Assembly: GCA_027004715.1 (NCBI GenBank)
Contig: JALTHG010000089.1
Coordinates: forward strand, 1 to 45,716
Length of the DNA: 45,716 nt
From: Deltaproteobacteria bacterium
GTDB taxonomy: Bacteria > Desulfobacterota > Dissulfuribacteria > Dissulfuribacterales > UBA3076
Direction: 5' to 3'
Shown here: positions 18,062 through 26,524 of the stretch, piece after piece
Layout: each line of letters starts with the position of its first letter
Position numbering within the stretch: position 1 is the first letter of the stretch
The notes under the pieces: generated by a model
What the model was told of the DNA's origin: nothing
Seen by the model: only the letters and a program-made list of their open reading frames with translations
Database searches by the model: none
Program-made: the position numbers and the translations under genes

Positions 18062-19099
18062 CTATCTATTCTGGCATACAGAGGAGCCTGGCCCTCTGCC
18101 CATGGATATGGGTTGATCAAGTCGGATAGTTACAGTGGCGGGCATGCCCAGGCGCAGTTCATTATTGCCATTGCAGACATAGACCCGTATCTGATAGACC
18201 AGGCGTGTACGGAGGTCAGGGGTCTCTACATTTTTAGGCGTGAATTCAGCAGTAGGAGAGATAAAACCTATCCAGCCCTTATAGACCTTATTGGGATAGC
18301 TATCTGTAGTCACATCTGCCTCCATTCCAGGAACGACCTTCCCTATCTCTGGCTCAGATACATAGGCCCTGACCCAGATAGGCCTGTCAAGGGCCACTGT
18401 AAACACAGGCTTTTCAGGAAAGGCCATATCGCCAGGCTCCATAATCCGGTCCTGTATCACCCCATAGGAGGGGGCATAGAGCTTTGTATCGGCAAGTCTC
18501 TGTCGAGCAAGTCCCAGTGCAGCCTGATATTGCTTCAGCCTGGCCTTTGCTGCCTCTATGTCTTCTCTGCGTGGCCCAACTATAGCAAGGTCAAGTGCCT
18601 CCCTGGCAGACCTGAGCTCGGCCCTTGCCGTCTCAAGCCGTGCAGTCACGTCATCCAGCCTCTGTCTGGACACGTATTCTGTCTTGGTAAGCTCCTTGAT
18701 CCGTCTGTATGTGACCTCGGCATTCTGAAGGACTGCCTCGTCGGCCCTGACCCTGGCCCTGGCCTGTCTGATCTCCTGAGGCCTTGAGCCTGCCAGCAGT
18801 CGCTTCAGTATCTGCCTCTGGACCTCTACTTCCCCCTCCAGTTCTCTTACAGACATCTCATAGCGGACAGGGTCTATCTCGGCCAAGAGTTGTCCTGGCC
18901 TGACAGTATCTCCCTCCTGGACAAATATATGTGAAATTCGACCCGTATCGTGGAATGCCAGTTCTATCTGACGTATATCTACATTCCCATAGAGTGTCAA
19001 TGTATCGAGATGGGTCTCTCTATGCCTCTTCAGGACATAGATGCTACAGGCAGTCAGGGCTATAATCAGAAAAAGCACTATTGCCTTTTTTTTGTCCAT
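18062..19099 (-). CDS. HlyD-family membrane fusion protein (YbhG-like)
   Basis: Periplasmic adaptor linking the ABC exporter to TolC. The 345-aa protein has one N-terminal hydrophobic segment (AIVLFLIIALTACSIYVL) containing a possible lipobox LTAC, so it may be a lipoprotein or a simple anchored protein. It then shows the split lipoyl/barrel domain (GNVDIRQIELAFHDTGRISHIFVQEGDTVRPGQLLAEID...LYAPSYGVIQDRIMEPGD), a long coiled-coil hairpin rich in Arg/Glu/Ala (about 80-200) and a C-terminal beta domain. It starts 4 nt after tolC and ends 5 nt before the ATPase gene, so the operon is tight. Confidence 0.9.
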   Translation of the reverse strand: MDKKKAIVLFLIIALTACSIYVLKRHRETHLDTLTLYGNVDIRQIELAFHDTGRISHIFVQEGDTVRPGQLLAEIDPVRYEMSVRELEGEVEVQRQILKRLLAGSRPQEIRQARARVRADEAVLQNAEVTYRRIKELTKTEYVSRQRLDDVTARLETARAELRSAREALDLAIVGPRREDIEAAKARLKQYQAALGLARQRLADTKLYAPSYGVIQDRIMEPGDMAFPEKPVFTVALDRPIWVRAYVSEPEIGKVVPGMEADVTTDSYPNKVYKGWIGFISPTAEFTPKNVETPDLRTRLVYQIRVYVCNGNNELRLGMPATVTIRLDQPISMGRGPGSSVCQNR

Positions 19100-19103
19100 T
19101 GGA

Positions 19104-20438
19104 TCAGTCCTTTTTCAGGAGGGAATTTATGGCAATCAGATCCTGGACGGTCAAGACCCCTGTTGCCCTCTTCAACTCGATCCTGGCGATAAGATGGTTA
19201 TAGAGCACTGAGAGGTATCTGCGTCTTGCATCATTGTAGTTCTGGGTCGTATCCAGTGTATTAATAACTGTACGAGTACCCAGGAGATAGCCCTTATTTG
19301 TGGACTCCATTGATATCTTTGCGGACTTTACTGCCTGTATAGCCGCTTTTAGATGGGCCACGCTCTCTTTCAGGTTCAAAAAGGCACTCTCTGTGTCAAG
19401 TCTCACCTGGTCCCTCAATCTCTCCAACTGATGTTGAGTAACGAGACTCTCTGCCTCTGCCTGTTTTGTCTTTGCCCCTATGGAACCACCCAGATAGATG
19501 GGAATTTTCAGGACCAGACCTGCCTCTATATCCCTCCTTCTGACGTCAGGTACAAATGCGCCCCTTAGATAACTGGCCCCTGCCTCTATATCCAATCTGG
19601 GCCACCTCTCTCTGCGAATTACCTTGACCCTATCCCTGGCCTGCTCCAACTCTCTCCTGGCCTGCTCCAACACTGGTTGATTTCGGAGGGCCGACTGTAC
19701 CCAGGGTTCTATCCTGTCAGGATTGGGACCTCTGGGCAAAAACGGCCCTACATCCCTTAGGGCCCCTACTGGGGCATGTGTGAGGAGCTCAAGCCGCCTA
19801 CGGGAGACCTCGACCATATTATCTGCCTTTATGAGTTCTGCCTGTGCCATATCTACACGTGCCTGCGCCTCCTGTACAGCGGTTATATCCCCTGTACCTA
19901 CCCTGAGGAATGCCTGTGCCTGGTCAAGGATCCTCTTGAGGAGATCATATTCGCTCCTTGCCACTCTTGCATCGGCCTCGGCCTTTAGTACCTCAAAGTA
20001 GGCCCTTGTTACCCTCACCATCAGGTCTTGCCTGGCATTTATCAGGGCAGCCTTCCCTGCCATGATCCCTGCCTGAGCCACCTCAAGGTTTGCATAGGCC
20101 TGACCGTCAAATACTGGCTGTTTGAGTGTAACGCTGTATTGATCTCCCCAATAACACTCCACGGGCATATTTCCCATAAACCCCATAATGTGTGTCCGCC
20201 TCCTGGCAACTCCTGCCCCAGCAGTCAGATTAGGGAGAAGTGCAGACCTTGCAAGGGGACGAGCGGCCCTGCAGACCTCAAGTCTGGCCCCTGCCTTGGC
20301 CAAAAGGGGATCTGTCTTGACTGCCTGTCTATAGACTGAAATGAGGTCCTCTGCATACAGAAGACCTGTGCCTCCCAAGAGAGAGGATGCAAATAAAAGG
20401 GTCAAAAGGATACACCTGACTGGAGGTCTCATAGACAT
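19104..20438 (-). CDS. TolC-family outer membrane efflux protein
   Basis: Outer-membrane channel partner of the downstream ABC exporter. The ORF track starts at a TTG (20495). ATG at 20438 (MSMRPPVRCILLTLLFASSLLGG...) is preferred because it starts a good signal peptide with predicted cleavage near LLYA-EDL; ATG 20432 is equally possible. The mature part holds two repeats of the efflux-protein fold (DLISVYRQAVKTDPLLAKAGARLE... and ...QSALRNQPVLEQARRELEQARDRVKVIRRERWPRLDIEAG), long alpha-helices rich in Ala/Arg/Glu, and YLGGSIGAKTKQAE. It heads the efflux operon; regulation is unknown. Confidence 0.9.
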   Translation of the reverse strand: MSMRPPVRCILLTLLFASSLLGGTGLLYAEDLISVYRQAVKTDPLLAKAGARLEVCRAARPLARSALLPNLTAGAGVARRRTHIMGFMGNMPVECYWGDQYSVTLKQPVFDGQAYANLEVAQAGIMAGKAALINARQDLMVRVTRAYFEVLKAEADARVARSEYDLLKRILDQAQAFLRVGTGDITAVQEAQARVDMAQAELIKADNMVEVSRRRLELLTHAPVGALRDVGPFLPRGPNPDRIEPWVQSALRNQPVLEQARRELEQARDRVKVIRRERWPRLDIEAGASYLRGAFVPDVRRRDIEAGLVLKIPIYLGGSIGAKTKQAEAESLVTQHQLERLRDQVRLDTESAFLNLKESVAHLKAAIQAVKSAKISMESTNKGYLLGTRTVINTLDTTQNYNDARRRYLSVLYNHLIARIELKRATGVLTVQDLIAINSLLKKD

Positions 20439-20526
20439 ATATCTCACGGTCTCGACTAAATATGTCTCTATAAATAATAAAGGGACTGTCTGCAAAATCC
20501 AACACCCTCAATATACTGATACGCCC

Positions 20527-20546
20527 AAGTTATTGAGGAGTTGCAA
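20527..20546 (+). repeat. AACTTATTGAG motif, copy 4 (degenerate)
   Basis: AAGTTATTGAGGAGTTGCAA resembles the motif copies at 10350, 14802 and 14978. It lies in the 219-bp gap between lpxC and tolC. A weak hairpin, CCTCTCTCC against GGAGAGG around 20576-20622, lies next to it and may terminate lpxC. Confidence 0.35.
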
Positions 20547-20657
20547 TTCCATCTTTACCGCAGACACGCCAGAGGACGCAAAGGACCTCTCTCCAGGGTA
20601 AAATTCCTGATGGAGAGGATCCCTTATGAGAAGGGTATCGATAGAATGGTAGGTAGA

Positions 20658-21587
20658 TCAGGCAGGTAGGCCTGCAGAAATCACATCTTTTTGGGGTACA
20701 AGCCAGTACGGCACCCTCCAGGTCCCCTCTCCCTGTTCTACAAACTGCCATGCACAGGGATGATCCAGTATCTTTTGGACCAAGAGGTGATGTAGGCCAT
20801 GTCCACTCTTTATGGCCCTTACCTTGCCCAGGACTGGTGCACCCAAGAGATAGAGATCCCCAATTAGATCTAAGACCTTATGCCGTACAAACTCATCAGA
20901 GAAGCGCAGACCACCATCATTGAAAACTGAATTGTCGCCTAAGACTATGGCATTCTGTAGAGACCCACCCCTGGCCAATCCATTCTTTTTTAGAAATTCT
21001 AGTTCCCTGAGGAAGCCAAAGGTCCTTGCCTTACTGATATGACGTTTAAAGGTCTGCTGTGTGATCTTGCCAGAAAAGCTCTGTCTGGCAATAAGAGGAT
21101 GCTCAAATTCTATTTCAAAAGATACCCTAAAATTTTTGCACGGCTCAATAACTAGAGATCTATCACCTCTTGCTATGGATATAGGCTCCAGAATTTCAAT
21201 GTACCGCCTAGGTTCTGCCTGAGTCTTCAATCCAGCCTTTTGAAATAAAGAGAGAAATGGAGCAGCACTCCCATCCATTGCCGGGACCTCTGGCCCATTG
21301 ACCTCAATCAGAGCATTATCTATACCTGCTCCCAACAGAGCTGCCATGAGGTGCTCAATAGTAGAGATAGATCCCGTTTTGGTGCCTATAGTGGTGGCAA
21401 AATTGGTATCTATTATATAGTCACTCCGTGCCGGTATGACCTCTTCAGGCCTCAAATCACTACGCACAAAACAGATCCCAGTGTTGGCTGGAGATGGATT
21501 TATTTTTAGATATACCCTCTCTCCTGTATGGAGCCCTATGCCTGCTGCACTCACGGCCCTTTCAAGTGTATGTTGAAGATCAACCAC
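20658..21587 (-). CDS. lpxC: UDP-3-O-acyl-N-acetylglucosamine deacetylase
   Basis: Zinc amidase of the committed step in lipid A synthesis, which shows that the organism has an LPS outer membrane. The ORF track begins at a GTG (21659); the internal GTG at 21587 (VVDLQHTLERAV), preceded by GGGAGAGAG, gives 309 aa, matching the family size and N-terminus. The zinc ligands are visible: H79 (STIEHLMAAL), and the later His and Asp in FVRHKVLDLIGDLYLLG. The catalytic His is in KSGHGLHH. The substrate region VPAMDGSAAPF is present. It stands alone between two - strand operons and presumably has its own promoter in the T-rich gap upstream. Confidence 0.94.
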   Translation of the reverse strand: MVDLQHTLERAVSAAGIGLHTGERVYLKINPSPANTGICFVRSDLRPEEVIPARSDYIIDTNFATTIGTKTGSISTIEHLMAALLGAGIDNALIEVNGPEVPAMDGSAAPFLSLFQKAGLKTQAEPRRYIEILEPISIARGDRSLVIEPCKNFRVSFEIEFEHPLIARQSFSGKITQQTFKRHISKARTFGFLRELEFLKKNGLARGGSLQNAIVLGDNSVFNDGGLRFSDEFVRHKVLDLIGDLYLLGAPVLGKVRAIKSGHGLHHLLVQKILDHPCAWQFVEQGEGTWRVPYWLVPQKDVISAGLPA

Positions 21588-21739
21588 TATCTCTCTCCCT
21601 AAGGGACCTGCTAAAGATTCAGATATAAACAGGACAGGACAAAAAAGTCCTTCCAGCACCTATTACCCAGACAAAGACAAAAGTACCATCTGCCCTGCAA
21701 GTACAATGCCTAAAATACCCTCTATTTTTTTGCTGTAAT

Positions 21740-21833
21740 TATAGTGACTTGTATAATAAAAAGAAAAAAATCTATTATGTGAGACTTAAAAGTCACAAAA
21801 AGAGAGAAAAATAGAGACAAAAAAGTCACTATA
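21740..21833. repeat. Separated inverted repeat upstream of lpxC
   Basis: TATAGTGACTT (21740-21750) and AAGTCACTATA (21823-21833) are perfect 11-bp inverted copies, and a third AAAAGTCAC occurs at about 21788. They lie in the AT-rich 248-bp gap between era and lpxC. They may be operator half-sites or a large stem-loop that ends the sixA-rnc-era transcript. Confidence 0.4.
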
Positions 21834-21835
21834 GA

Positions 21836-22759
21836 CTAGATAAGGAGACCCAGACGACGCAGGGCCTTCCTATCCTTAGACCACTCCTTGAGGACCTTAA
21901 CCCGGATATCCAGGTATATCTTTTGGCCCCAAAGTGCCTCCAATTCCTGTCTGGCAAGTGTCCCAATCTTCTTGATAAAATGACCTCCCCTACCTATAAT
22001 AATACCTTTCTGGGAGGGTCTTTCTACATAGATAATGGCCACGATCTCTATGAGCTGCTGGCCTGAATCTTCCTCAATCTTCTCTACCTCTACGGCCGTC
22101 GAGTAGGGGACTTCCTGATGTGCAAACAGAAAGACCTTCTCTCGTATAAATTCAGCCGCCAGCTCTCCTTTTGATTGATCAGTAATAGTCCTTGCATTAT
22201 AGAGCTGAGGGCCTTCAGGGAGTATCTTGAGTATTTCATCAAGTACGCGATCTATACCCCTGCCATATCGGGCAGATACAGGGATAATTGCCTCAAAGGG
22301 ATATCTATCTTTTAGTTCGTCAATAAGAGGCAGCAGGGTCTCTTTTGCCACCCTGTCGATCTTATTGAGGATTAATATTACAGGCCGTTTTACCTCTCTC
22401 AAGAGGTCCGATATGGCAAATTCCTGCCTCGTATGTCTACACGTCACATCCACTACATACACTATGGCATCTACATCTCTGGCTGCCTGAGTGGCCCAAT
22501 GTACAAGTATCTTATTTAAGGGCTTTTTGGGATTATGGATCCCAGGTGTATCTACAAACACTATCTGGAAATCCATTCCTGTAAGGATACCTCTTATCTG
22601 ACGTCGGGTTGTCTGTGGTTTTGGGGTGATGATTGCTATCTTTTCTCCAAGGAGCTGATTGAGGAGGGTTGACTTACCTACATTCGGTGCCCCAATTATT
22701 CCGACAAAACCTGAACGAAAGGGTACCCGTGTCTCAGGTCGATGTGGGTCTGTATCCAT
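21836..22759 (-). CDS. era: GTPase Era
   Basis: Essential GTPase that binds the 3' end of 16S rRNA and aids 30S assembly. At 307 aa it is standard size. G1 is GAPNVGKST (23-31), G2 lies in PQTTRRQI, G3 is DTPG and G4 is NKID. The C-terminal KH domain contains the VERPSQKGIIIGRGGHFIKKIG block, with the GxxG-type RNA-binding loop. It is the third gene of sixA-rnc-era, starting 9 nt after rnc; the rnc-era pairing is conserved across bacteria. Confidence 0.97.
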   Translation of the reverse strand: MDTDPHRPETRVPFRSGFVGIIGAPNVGKSTLLNQLLGEKIAIITPKPQTTRRQIRGILTGMDFQIVFVDTPGIHNPKKPLNKILVHWATQAARDVDAIVYVVDVTCRHTRQEFAISDLLREVKRPVILILNKIDRVAKETLLPLIDELKDRYPFEAIIPVSARYGRGIDRVLDEILKILPEGPQLYNARTITDQSKGELAAEFIREKVFLFAHQEVPYSTAVEVEKIEEDSGQQLIEIVAIIYVERPSQKGIIIGRGGHFIKKIGTLARQELEALWGQKIYLDIRVKVLKEWSKDRKALRRLGLLI

Positions 22760-22768
22760 ATAGCAATC

Positions 22769-23488
22769 TCAGGTGCCTATAATATCTAGGGCCTTCCTGG
22801 CAGCATCCTGCTCTGCCTCCTTCTTGCTCTTTCCTATGCCTCTCTGTAGTACACGGTCATTAAAGTGGATTGCTACATGAAAGGTCCGTTGATGGTCAGG
22901 CCCTGTTATCTTCTCAATCTCATATATCGGCACACTATGAAAACGCCCCTGGGTCAATTCTTGGAGTCTACTCTTGTAGTCCTGATCGAGCCCTATCTCT
23001 ATCGCCTGGTCAAGCAAGTCGCCAAACCACCTCTCTATAATGAGAAAGACCTCTTCTATGTTGCTATCCAGATAGATGGCCCCTATTACTGCCTCAAAGG
23101 TATCAGAGAGTATAGAAGGCTTGCTGCGTCCGCCACTCCTATCTTCACCCTTACCCAACAGGATATATTTCCCCAGTCCAAGTCTGTGGGCCTGATTGGC
23201 AAGCTGGTTTTCATTTACAAGAAATGACCTCATTCGGGTAAGCTCACCCTCTCTGCACCTCTCTCCATGACGCTTGAATAAGAGGTGACTAATGACGAGT
23301 TCCAGGACTGCATCGCCCAAAAACTCCAGGCGCTCGTTATCCAGGCAACCCAACCTGTGTTCTGCACTATATGAACGGTGGGTAAGGGCCTGTCTCAGAA
23401 GCTCAGGCTGAACAAAGTGATGACCAAGAATGGCCTCTAGCTCAAAGGCAGAATTCTCTTTAGGATCGAGGTCTTCGGTCTCTTCCAT
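22769..23488 (-). CDS. rnc: Ribonuclease III
   Basis: Double-strand-specific endoribonuclease for rRNA and mRNA processing. The 239-aa protein has the RIIID catalytic domain with HRSYSAEHRLGCLDNERLEFLGDAVLEL (signature including metal-binding Glu and Asp) and the second acidic pair in SDTFEAVIGAIYLD. The C-terminal dsRNA-binding domain (DYKSRLQELTQGRFHSVPIYE...GKSKKEAEQDAARKALDII) is complete. It is 5 nt downstream of the SixA-like gene and 9 nt upstream of era. Confidence 0.97.
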   Translation of the reverse strand: MEETEDLDPKENSAFELEAILGHHFVQPELLRQALTHRSYSAEHRLGCLDNERLEFLGDAVLELVISHLLFKRHGERCREGELTRMRSFLVNENQLANQAHRLGLGKYILLGKGEDRSGGRSKPSILSDTFEAVIGAIYLDSNIEEVFLIIERWFGDLLDQAIEIGLDQDYKSRLQELTQGRFHSVPIYEIEKITGPDHQRTFHVAIHFNDRVLQRGIGKSKKEAEQDAARKALDIIGT

Positions 23489-23493
23489 CTCTC

Positions 23494-23958
23494 CTAGTTA
23501 CCAATCTCTGGCATGAGTGTCCACCTGATAATCCATGAGTCTTTATCTGGGTCTCTATCCATACATAGGATACCGCCATTTTGGAATTTAAAGACTGGCC
23601 TATCACTAGACCCTGTTATGAGATAGGAAGTCAGTCTCTCCATAAATGGAAGGTGCCCCACAAACATGGTATTGTCTTCAGCCTCTATTCTAGAGGCAAG
23701 GCCTGAGACATCGTCCAAAGGCCTCAATCCGCTACCCTCCTGGATACCCTCTTCTGGCTTCAAGAAAGATGCAAAGATATCCGCTGTCTGCCTGGCCCTC
23801 TTCTTTCCACTGTGTATGATGCGTGACACATGGATACCATATCCTGCGGCAGCCTTTGCAATCTTTTCGACCTCTAAGATACCCTCTTCTGACAGACCCT
23901 GTTCGGGGTCTCTTTCTTTTGGCAGACTCTTGCCGTGTTGAACCAAAAAAAGTGCCAT
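23494..23958 (-). CDS. sixA: SixA-like histidine phosphatase
   Basis: Small phosphoglycerate-mutase-fold phosphatase, 154 aa, of the phosphohistidine phosphatase SixA group. The phosphate pocket reads LVQHGKS, so the first arginine of the usual RHG motif is glutamine; the nucleophile H8 is kept. HSGKKRARQTADIF carries the second Arg pair and FVGHLPFMERL the second catalytic His. A clear GGAGGAG lies 7 nt before the ATG. It leads the rnc-era operon. In E. coli SixA dephosphorylates a phosphotransferase-system His; whether a PTS exists here cannot be seen. The family assignment is good, the exact substrate open. Confidence 0.82.
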   Translation of the reverse strand: MALFLVQHGKSLPKERDPEQGLSEEGILEVEKIAKAAAGYGIHVSRIIHSGKKRARQTADIFASFLKPEEGIQEGSGLRPLDDVSGLASRIEAEDNTMFVGHLPFMERLTSYLITGSSDRPVFKFQNGGILCMDRDPDKDSWIIRWTLMPEIGN

Positions 23959-24046
23959 AAAGTTGCTCCTCCTTTTGAATCATCTCTACATTACTAATAT
24001 AAAGTATAATAGGTCTTTCTGGAAGTATCCTGTCAGTCGATATAAT

Positions 24047-24127
24047 CCCAGATTACGCACTTCAAATGCCGAACAGAATGATTTCTTTTATAATTCCAGC
24101 AGATTATCGTGAGCTGCATAATCCGGG
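24047..24127. repeat. CCCAGATTATGCA-ended repeat, short version
   Basis: The left end CCCAGATTACGCA (24047-24059) and right end TGCATAATCCGGG (24115-24127) are imperfect inverted repeats. The 66 bp at 24045-24110 match 44832-44897 at 60 positions, including ACTTCAAATGCCGAACA and TTTTATAATT. At 81 bp this is a deleted or minimal form of the 255-bp element at 44834-45088. It lies just upstream of the tRNA-Val promoter. Confidence 0.75.
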
Positions 24128-24169
24128 ATAAAACTGTTCACACAGTCCGAGCTTTGAGATATAATAGAC

Positions 24170-24198
24170 TTGACACCTCTTGAATCAGATGTTACTGA
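24170..24198 (+). promoter_or_regulatory. Probable promoter of tRNA-Val/tRNA-Asp
   Basis: TTGACA (24170-24175), a 17-nt spacer and TACTGA (24193-24198) end 14 nt before tRNA-Val. The -35 is perfect; the -10 is weak. Confidence 0.45.
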
Positions 24199-24212
24199 TG
24201 TCTCTGTTTTTA

Positions 24213-24287
24213 GGGCGGGTAGCTCAGTGGGAGAGCATCGGCCTTACAAGCCGGGGGTCACAGGTTCAAACCCTGTTCCGCCTACCA
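24213..24287 (+). tRNA. tRNA-Val (anticodon TAC)
   Basis: Acceptor GGGCGGG pairs with TCCGCCT (G-U pairs at both ends). The D arm is GCTC/GAGC. The anticodon arm TCGGC-CTTACAA-GCCGG gives TAC (codon GUA). The T arm is ACAGG-TTCAAAC-CCTGT, the discriminator is A, and CCA is encoded. tRNA-Asp follows 21 bp downstream. Confidence 0.96.
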
Positions 24288-24308
24288 GATTCTGAAGAGA
24301 TAGAGATC

Positions 24309-24385
24309 GGGGTCGTAGTTCAGTTGGTTAGAACGCTGGCCTGTCACGCCAGAGGTCACGAGTTCAAGTCTCGTCGGCCCCGCCA
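24309..24385 (+). tRNA. tRNA-Asp (anticodon GTC)
   Basis: Acceptor GGGGTCG pairs with CGGCCCC. The anticodon arm CTGGC-CTGTCAC-GCCAG gives GTC. The T arm is ACGAG-TTCAAGT-CTCGT, the discriminator is G, and CCA is encoded. It is probably cotranscribed with tRNA-Val. Confidence 0.97.
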
Positions 24386-24495
24386 GTTCCACCTCTTTAT
24401 CCATTTTCGTCAAGCTAAGACCCGATAACTGTTAATTATAAGATGGGGTTGAAATCTATGGAAATAGGCCTGTTAGTCTCTGGTCTGACTATCAT

Positions 24496-25323
24496 ATGAG
24501 TTTAGATCTCATAGTCTTTGCCTTTAAAAGAGGGATATCCCTCCTATTGGTCCCTTCTGGTCTGGTATCTATCTGCCTGTTTTTGGGTTTCTTTATCTCG
24601 CCATCGAGACGACGGCGGAATCTGGCCTGTAAGTTTTTTCTATTGGCCTTTTTGATCTATGGCCTGGCAGGAAGTGCCCCGGTTGCTAATCTCTTAATTG
24701 GGGTCCTTGAGCGCTCGGCCAGATCTGAGGCCATGGCTGTGGGCAGTCCATCAGAGGTGCCCAACACAGTGGTAGTCTTATGTGGCGGTTTTTCTGAAGA
24801 TAGACCCATACCAGATCGCCTCAGCCCCAGTACAAGGCTCAGGATACTCAAGGCAAGGGAACTGTGTCGCAGAGACCCTTCAATAAGACACCTTGTGATC
24901 GTTGGTGGTTGTGGCAGACCTACGGGCAGGTGTCAGCTATCTGGGGCACAGATAGCCTACTCCTGGATTAAAGAACTTGGGCTACCAGCCAATGTCGATG
25001 TCTCTCTAGAAAAGAAGTCCAGAGATACAGAGGAGAATATCAGCAATGTAAGCAAGATCCTAGGCCAGAGCCCCTCTTATCTTGTGACATCTGCTGCCCA
25101 TATGCCAAGGGTCCTCCTGTTTGTGCAGAAAATGGGCCTCAAGGTCTATCCTGTACCCTGTGACTTCCACTGGTCTAGGAATCACTGGATGCCCTGGGAC
25201 CTATGGCCCAGACCTGTTAACCTCGAAAAATCCGACATTGCATGCCATGAATATATTGGGATCGCCTGGTTCTGGATCGAGCACTATCTCCTCTCCCTGA
25301 AAAAGGCCCTTCTCAATCTCTAG
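24496..25323 (+). CDS. YdcF/ElyC/SanA-family (DUF218) membrane protein
   Basis: A 275-aa protein with two N-terminal membrane segments (about 11-33 and 44-66), then a DUF218 domain. Family signatures are VVVLCGGF, LSPSTRLRILKARELCRRDPSIRHLVIVGGCG, a charged SLEKKSRDTEENISN block and the SYLVTSAAHMPR segment. ElyC and SanA homologues in E. coli affect cell-envelope integrity and peptidoglycan or lipid-carrier metabolism; the enzyme activity is undefined, and the role here is inference. It lies 53 bp before a histidine kinase gene on the same strand. Confidence 0.82.
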   Translation: MSLDLIVFAFKRGISLLLVPSGLVSICLFLGFFISPSRRRRNLACKFFLLAFLIYGLAGSAPVANLLIGVLERSARSEAMAVGSPSEVPNTVVVLCGGFSEDRPIPDRLSPSTRLRILKARELCRRDPSIRHLVIVGGCGRPTGRCQLSGAQIAYSWIKELGLPANVDVSLEKKSRDTEENISNVSKILGQSPSYLVTSAAHMPRVLLFVQKMGLKVYPVPCDFHWSRNHWMPWDLWPRPVNLEKSDIACHEYIGIAWFWIEHYLLSLKKALLNL

Positions 25324-25376
25324 GATATTGAGTTTCTGTGGCCTTTTACCGAAAAGGATAGAGAGGCAATATACAG

Positions 25377-26510
25377 GTGTCAGCTACGTATTTTTTCTCT
25401 ATAAGTGTCCTCTTTTTTCTCTGGCTCTTTACATGTGGGGCCCTTGTGCTTTCTTTAAAGAGATATAGATCCTCTAGCGAGCCCTCATCATTCTATTCAG
25501 ACCTACTTATAGGACTTGCATCAGAAAAATACCGGGAGGCAATAGATGCCTCGAAGAGATTGCGAGAGGTAGCTGATGCCCTACATATAGGTCTTGTAGA
25601 GCTTAAAGGCAGGCAGATAAAACAGATGAACCAGAGTGCCCTTGACCTGATGTCAAAAGATATACAGGCCCTTACTGAGACCCTGACCTCATTGGATAGA
25701 GACGTCCCAAAGACCATTGAGCTAAATAAGAAAATAGTCCAACTGAAGCGTCTCTCCAGCCCTGGTTCTCAGGACCTGATCCTGATACAGGATGTCACAG
25801 AGAGCTTTCTTATGGCACGAAGGCTCAGGCAACAGGAAAAACTGGCACTCTTGGGACAGATGGCTGCACATATGTCACACCAGATAAAGACTCCTATTGC
25901 CATAATAGCAGGACAGATACAGATGCTTGCAAGACACCTTGGCAGTGATGCAGGCCTCAAGGAGCAGGCCAATGCCATCTACCAAGATGCAAGAGAGCTC
26001 GCCAGACAGATAAATGAGATCTCAAATTTCTACAGAAAGAGAGAGCCCTACTTCAGAGATACAGAGCTCTGCCAGATACTCGTTAAACTAGAAAAGAGGC
26101 TGGATCCCTTAAGAGGTTCCTGTAAAATCGACATCAAATGCCCTCAAAAAATTGTATTAGAGACCGATCCTAAACTCCTACAGAAGGTCCTGTTTCTCCT
26201 TGGGCAAAATTCGCTCTCAAGAGAGACTGGTGCTACTATCCTCTCGATCAATGCAGGACTAGAAGATAATCAGGTCTCCATCAGGGTAAAAGATAATGGT
26301 ACAGGCATACCCAAATCTATACGCGACAGGGTCTTTGAGCCCTTTGTCAGCACAAAGGAAGAGGGACTTGGGCTGGGTCTCTTTCTTGCCAGAGACCTGA
26401 CCCGGCAGATAGGGGGCGAGATAGAACTAGAGGAGACCGATAGGGGCACCTGCTTTGCTCTAAAAATCCCTGTACGTCGTCATCCTCTCTGTGTCAGTTA
26501 CGTTATGTGA
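25377..26510 (+). CDS. Membrane-anchored sensor histidine kinase
   Basis: A 377-aa sensor kinase with one N-terminal membrane helix (about 4-27), a PAS-like region (about 50-145), a HisKA dimerisation helix with phospho-acceptor H168 (MSHQIKTPI) and a HATPase_c domain. The G1 box reads VKDNGTGIP, the F box VFEPFVSTKEEG and the G2 box LGLGLFLARDL. The N box (FLLGQNSLSRE) departs from the common LxNA pattern. The start is GTG at 25377. No response regulator lies nearby, so it is an orphan. Its proximity to the YdcF-like gene hints at envelope sensing, but this is speculative. Confidence 0.85.
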   Translation: MSATYFFSISVLFFLWLFTCGALVLSLKRYRSSSEPSSFYSDLLIGLASEKYREAIDASKRLREVADALHIGLVELKGRQIKQMNQSALDLMSKDIQALTETLTSLDRDVPKTIELNKKIVQLKRLSSPGSQDLILIQDVTESFLMARRLRQQEKLALLGQMAAHMSHQIKTPIAIIAGQIQMLARHLGSDAGLKEQANAIYQDARELARQINEISNFYRKREPYFRDTELCQILVKLEKRLDPLRGSCKIDIKCPQKIVLETDPKLLQKVLFLLGQNSLSRETGATILSINAGLEDNQVSIRVKDNGTGIPKSIRDRVFEPFVSTKEEGLGLGLFLARDLTRQIGGEIELEETDRGTCFALKIPVRRHPLCVSYVM

Positions 26511-26524
26511 ATTATGGACGCAAG

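Noticed and set aside
24180-24428. 82-aa ORF across the tRNA genes
   Set aside because: It is an open frame running through tRNA-Val and tRNA-Asp; the cloverleaf structures explain the sequence.
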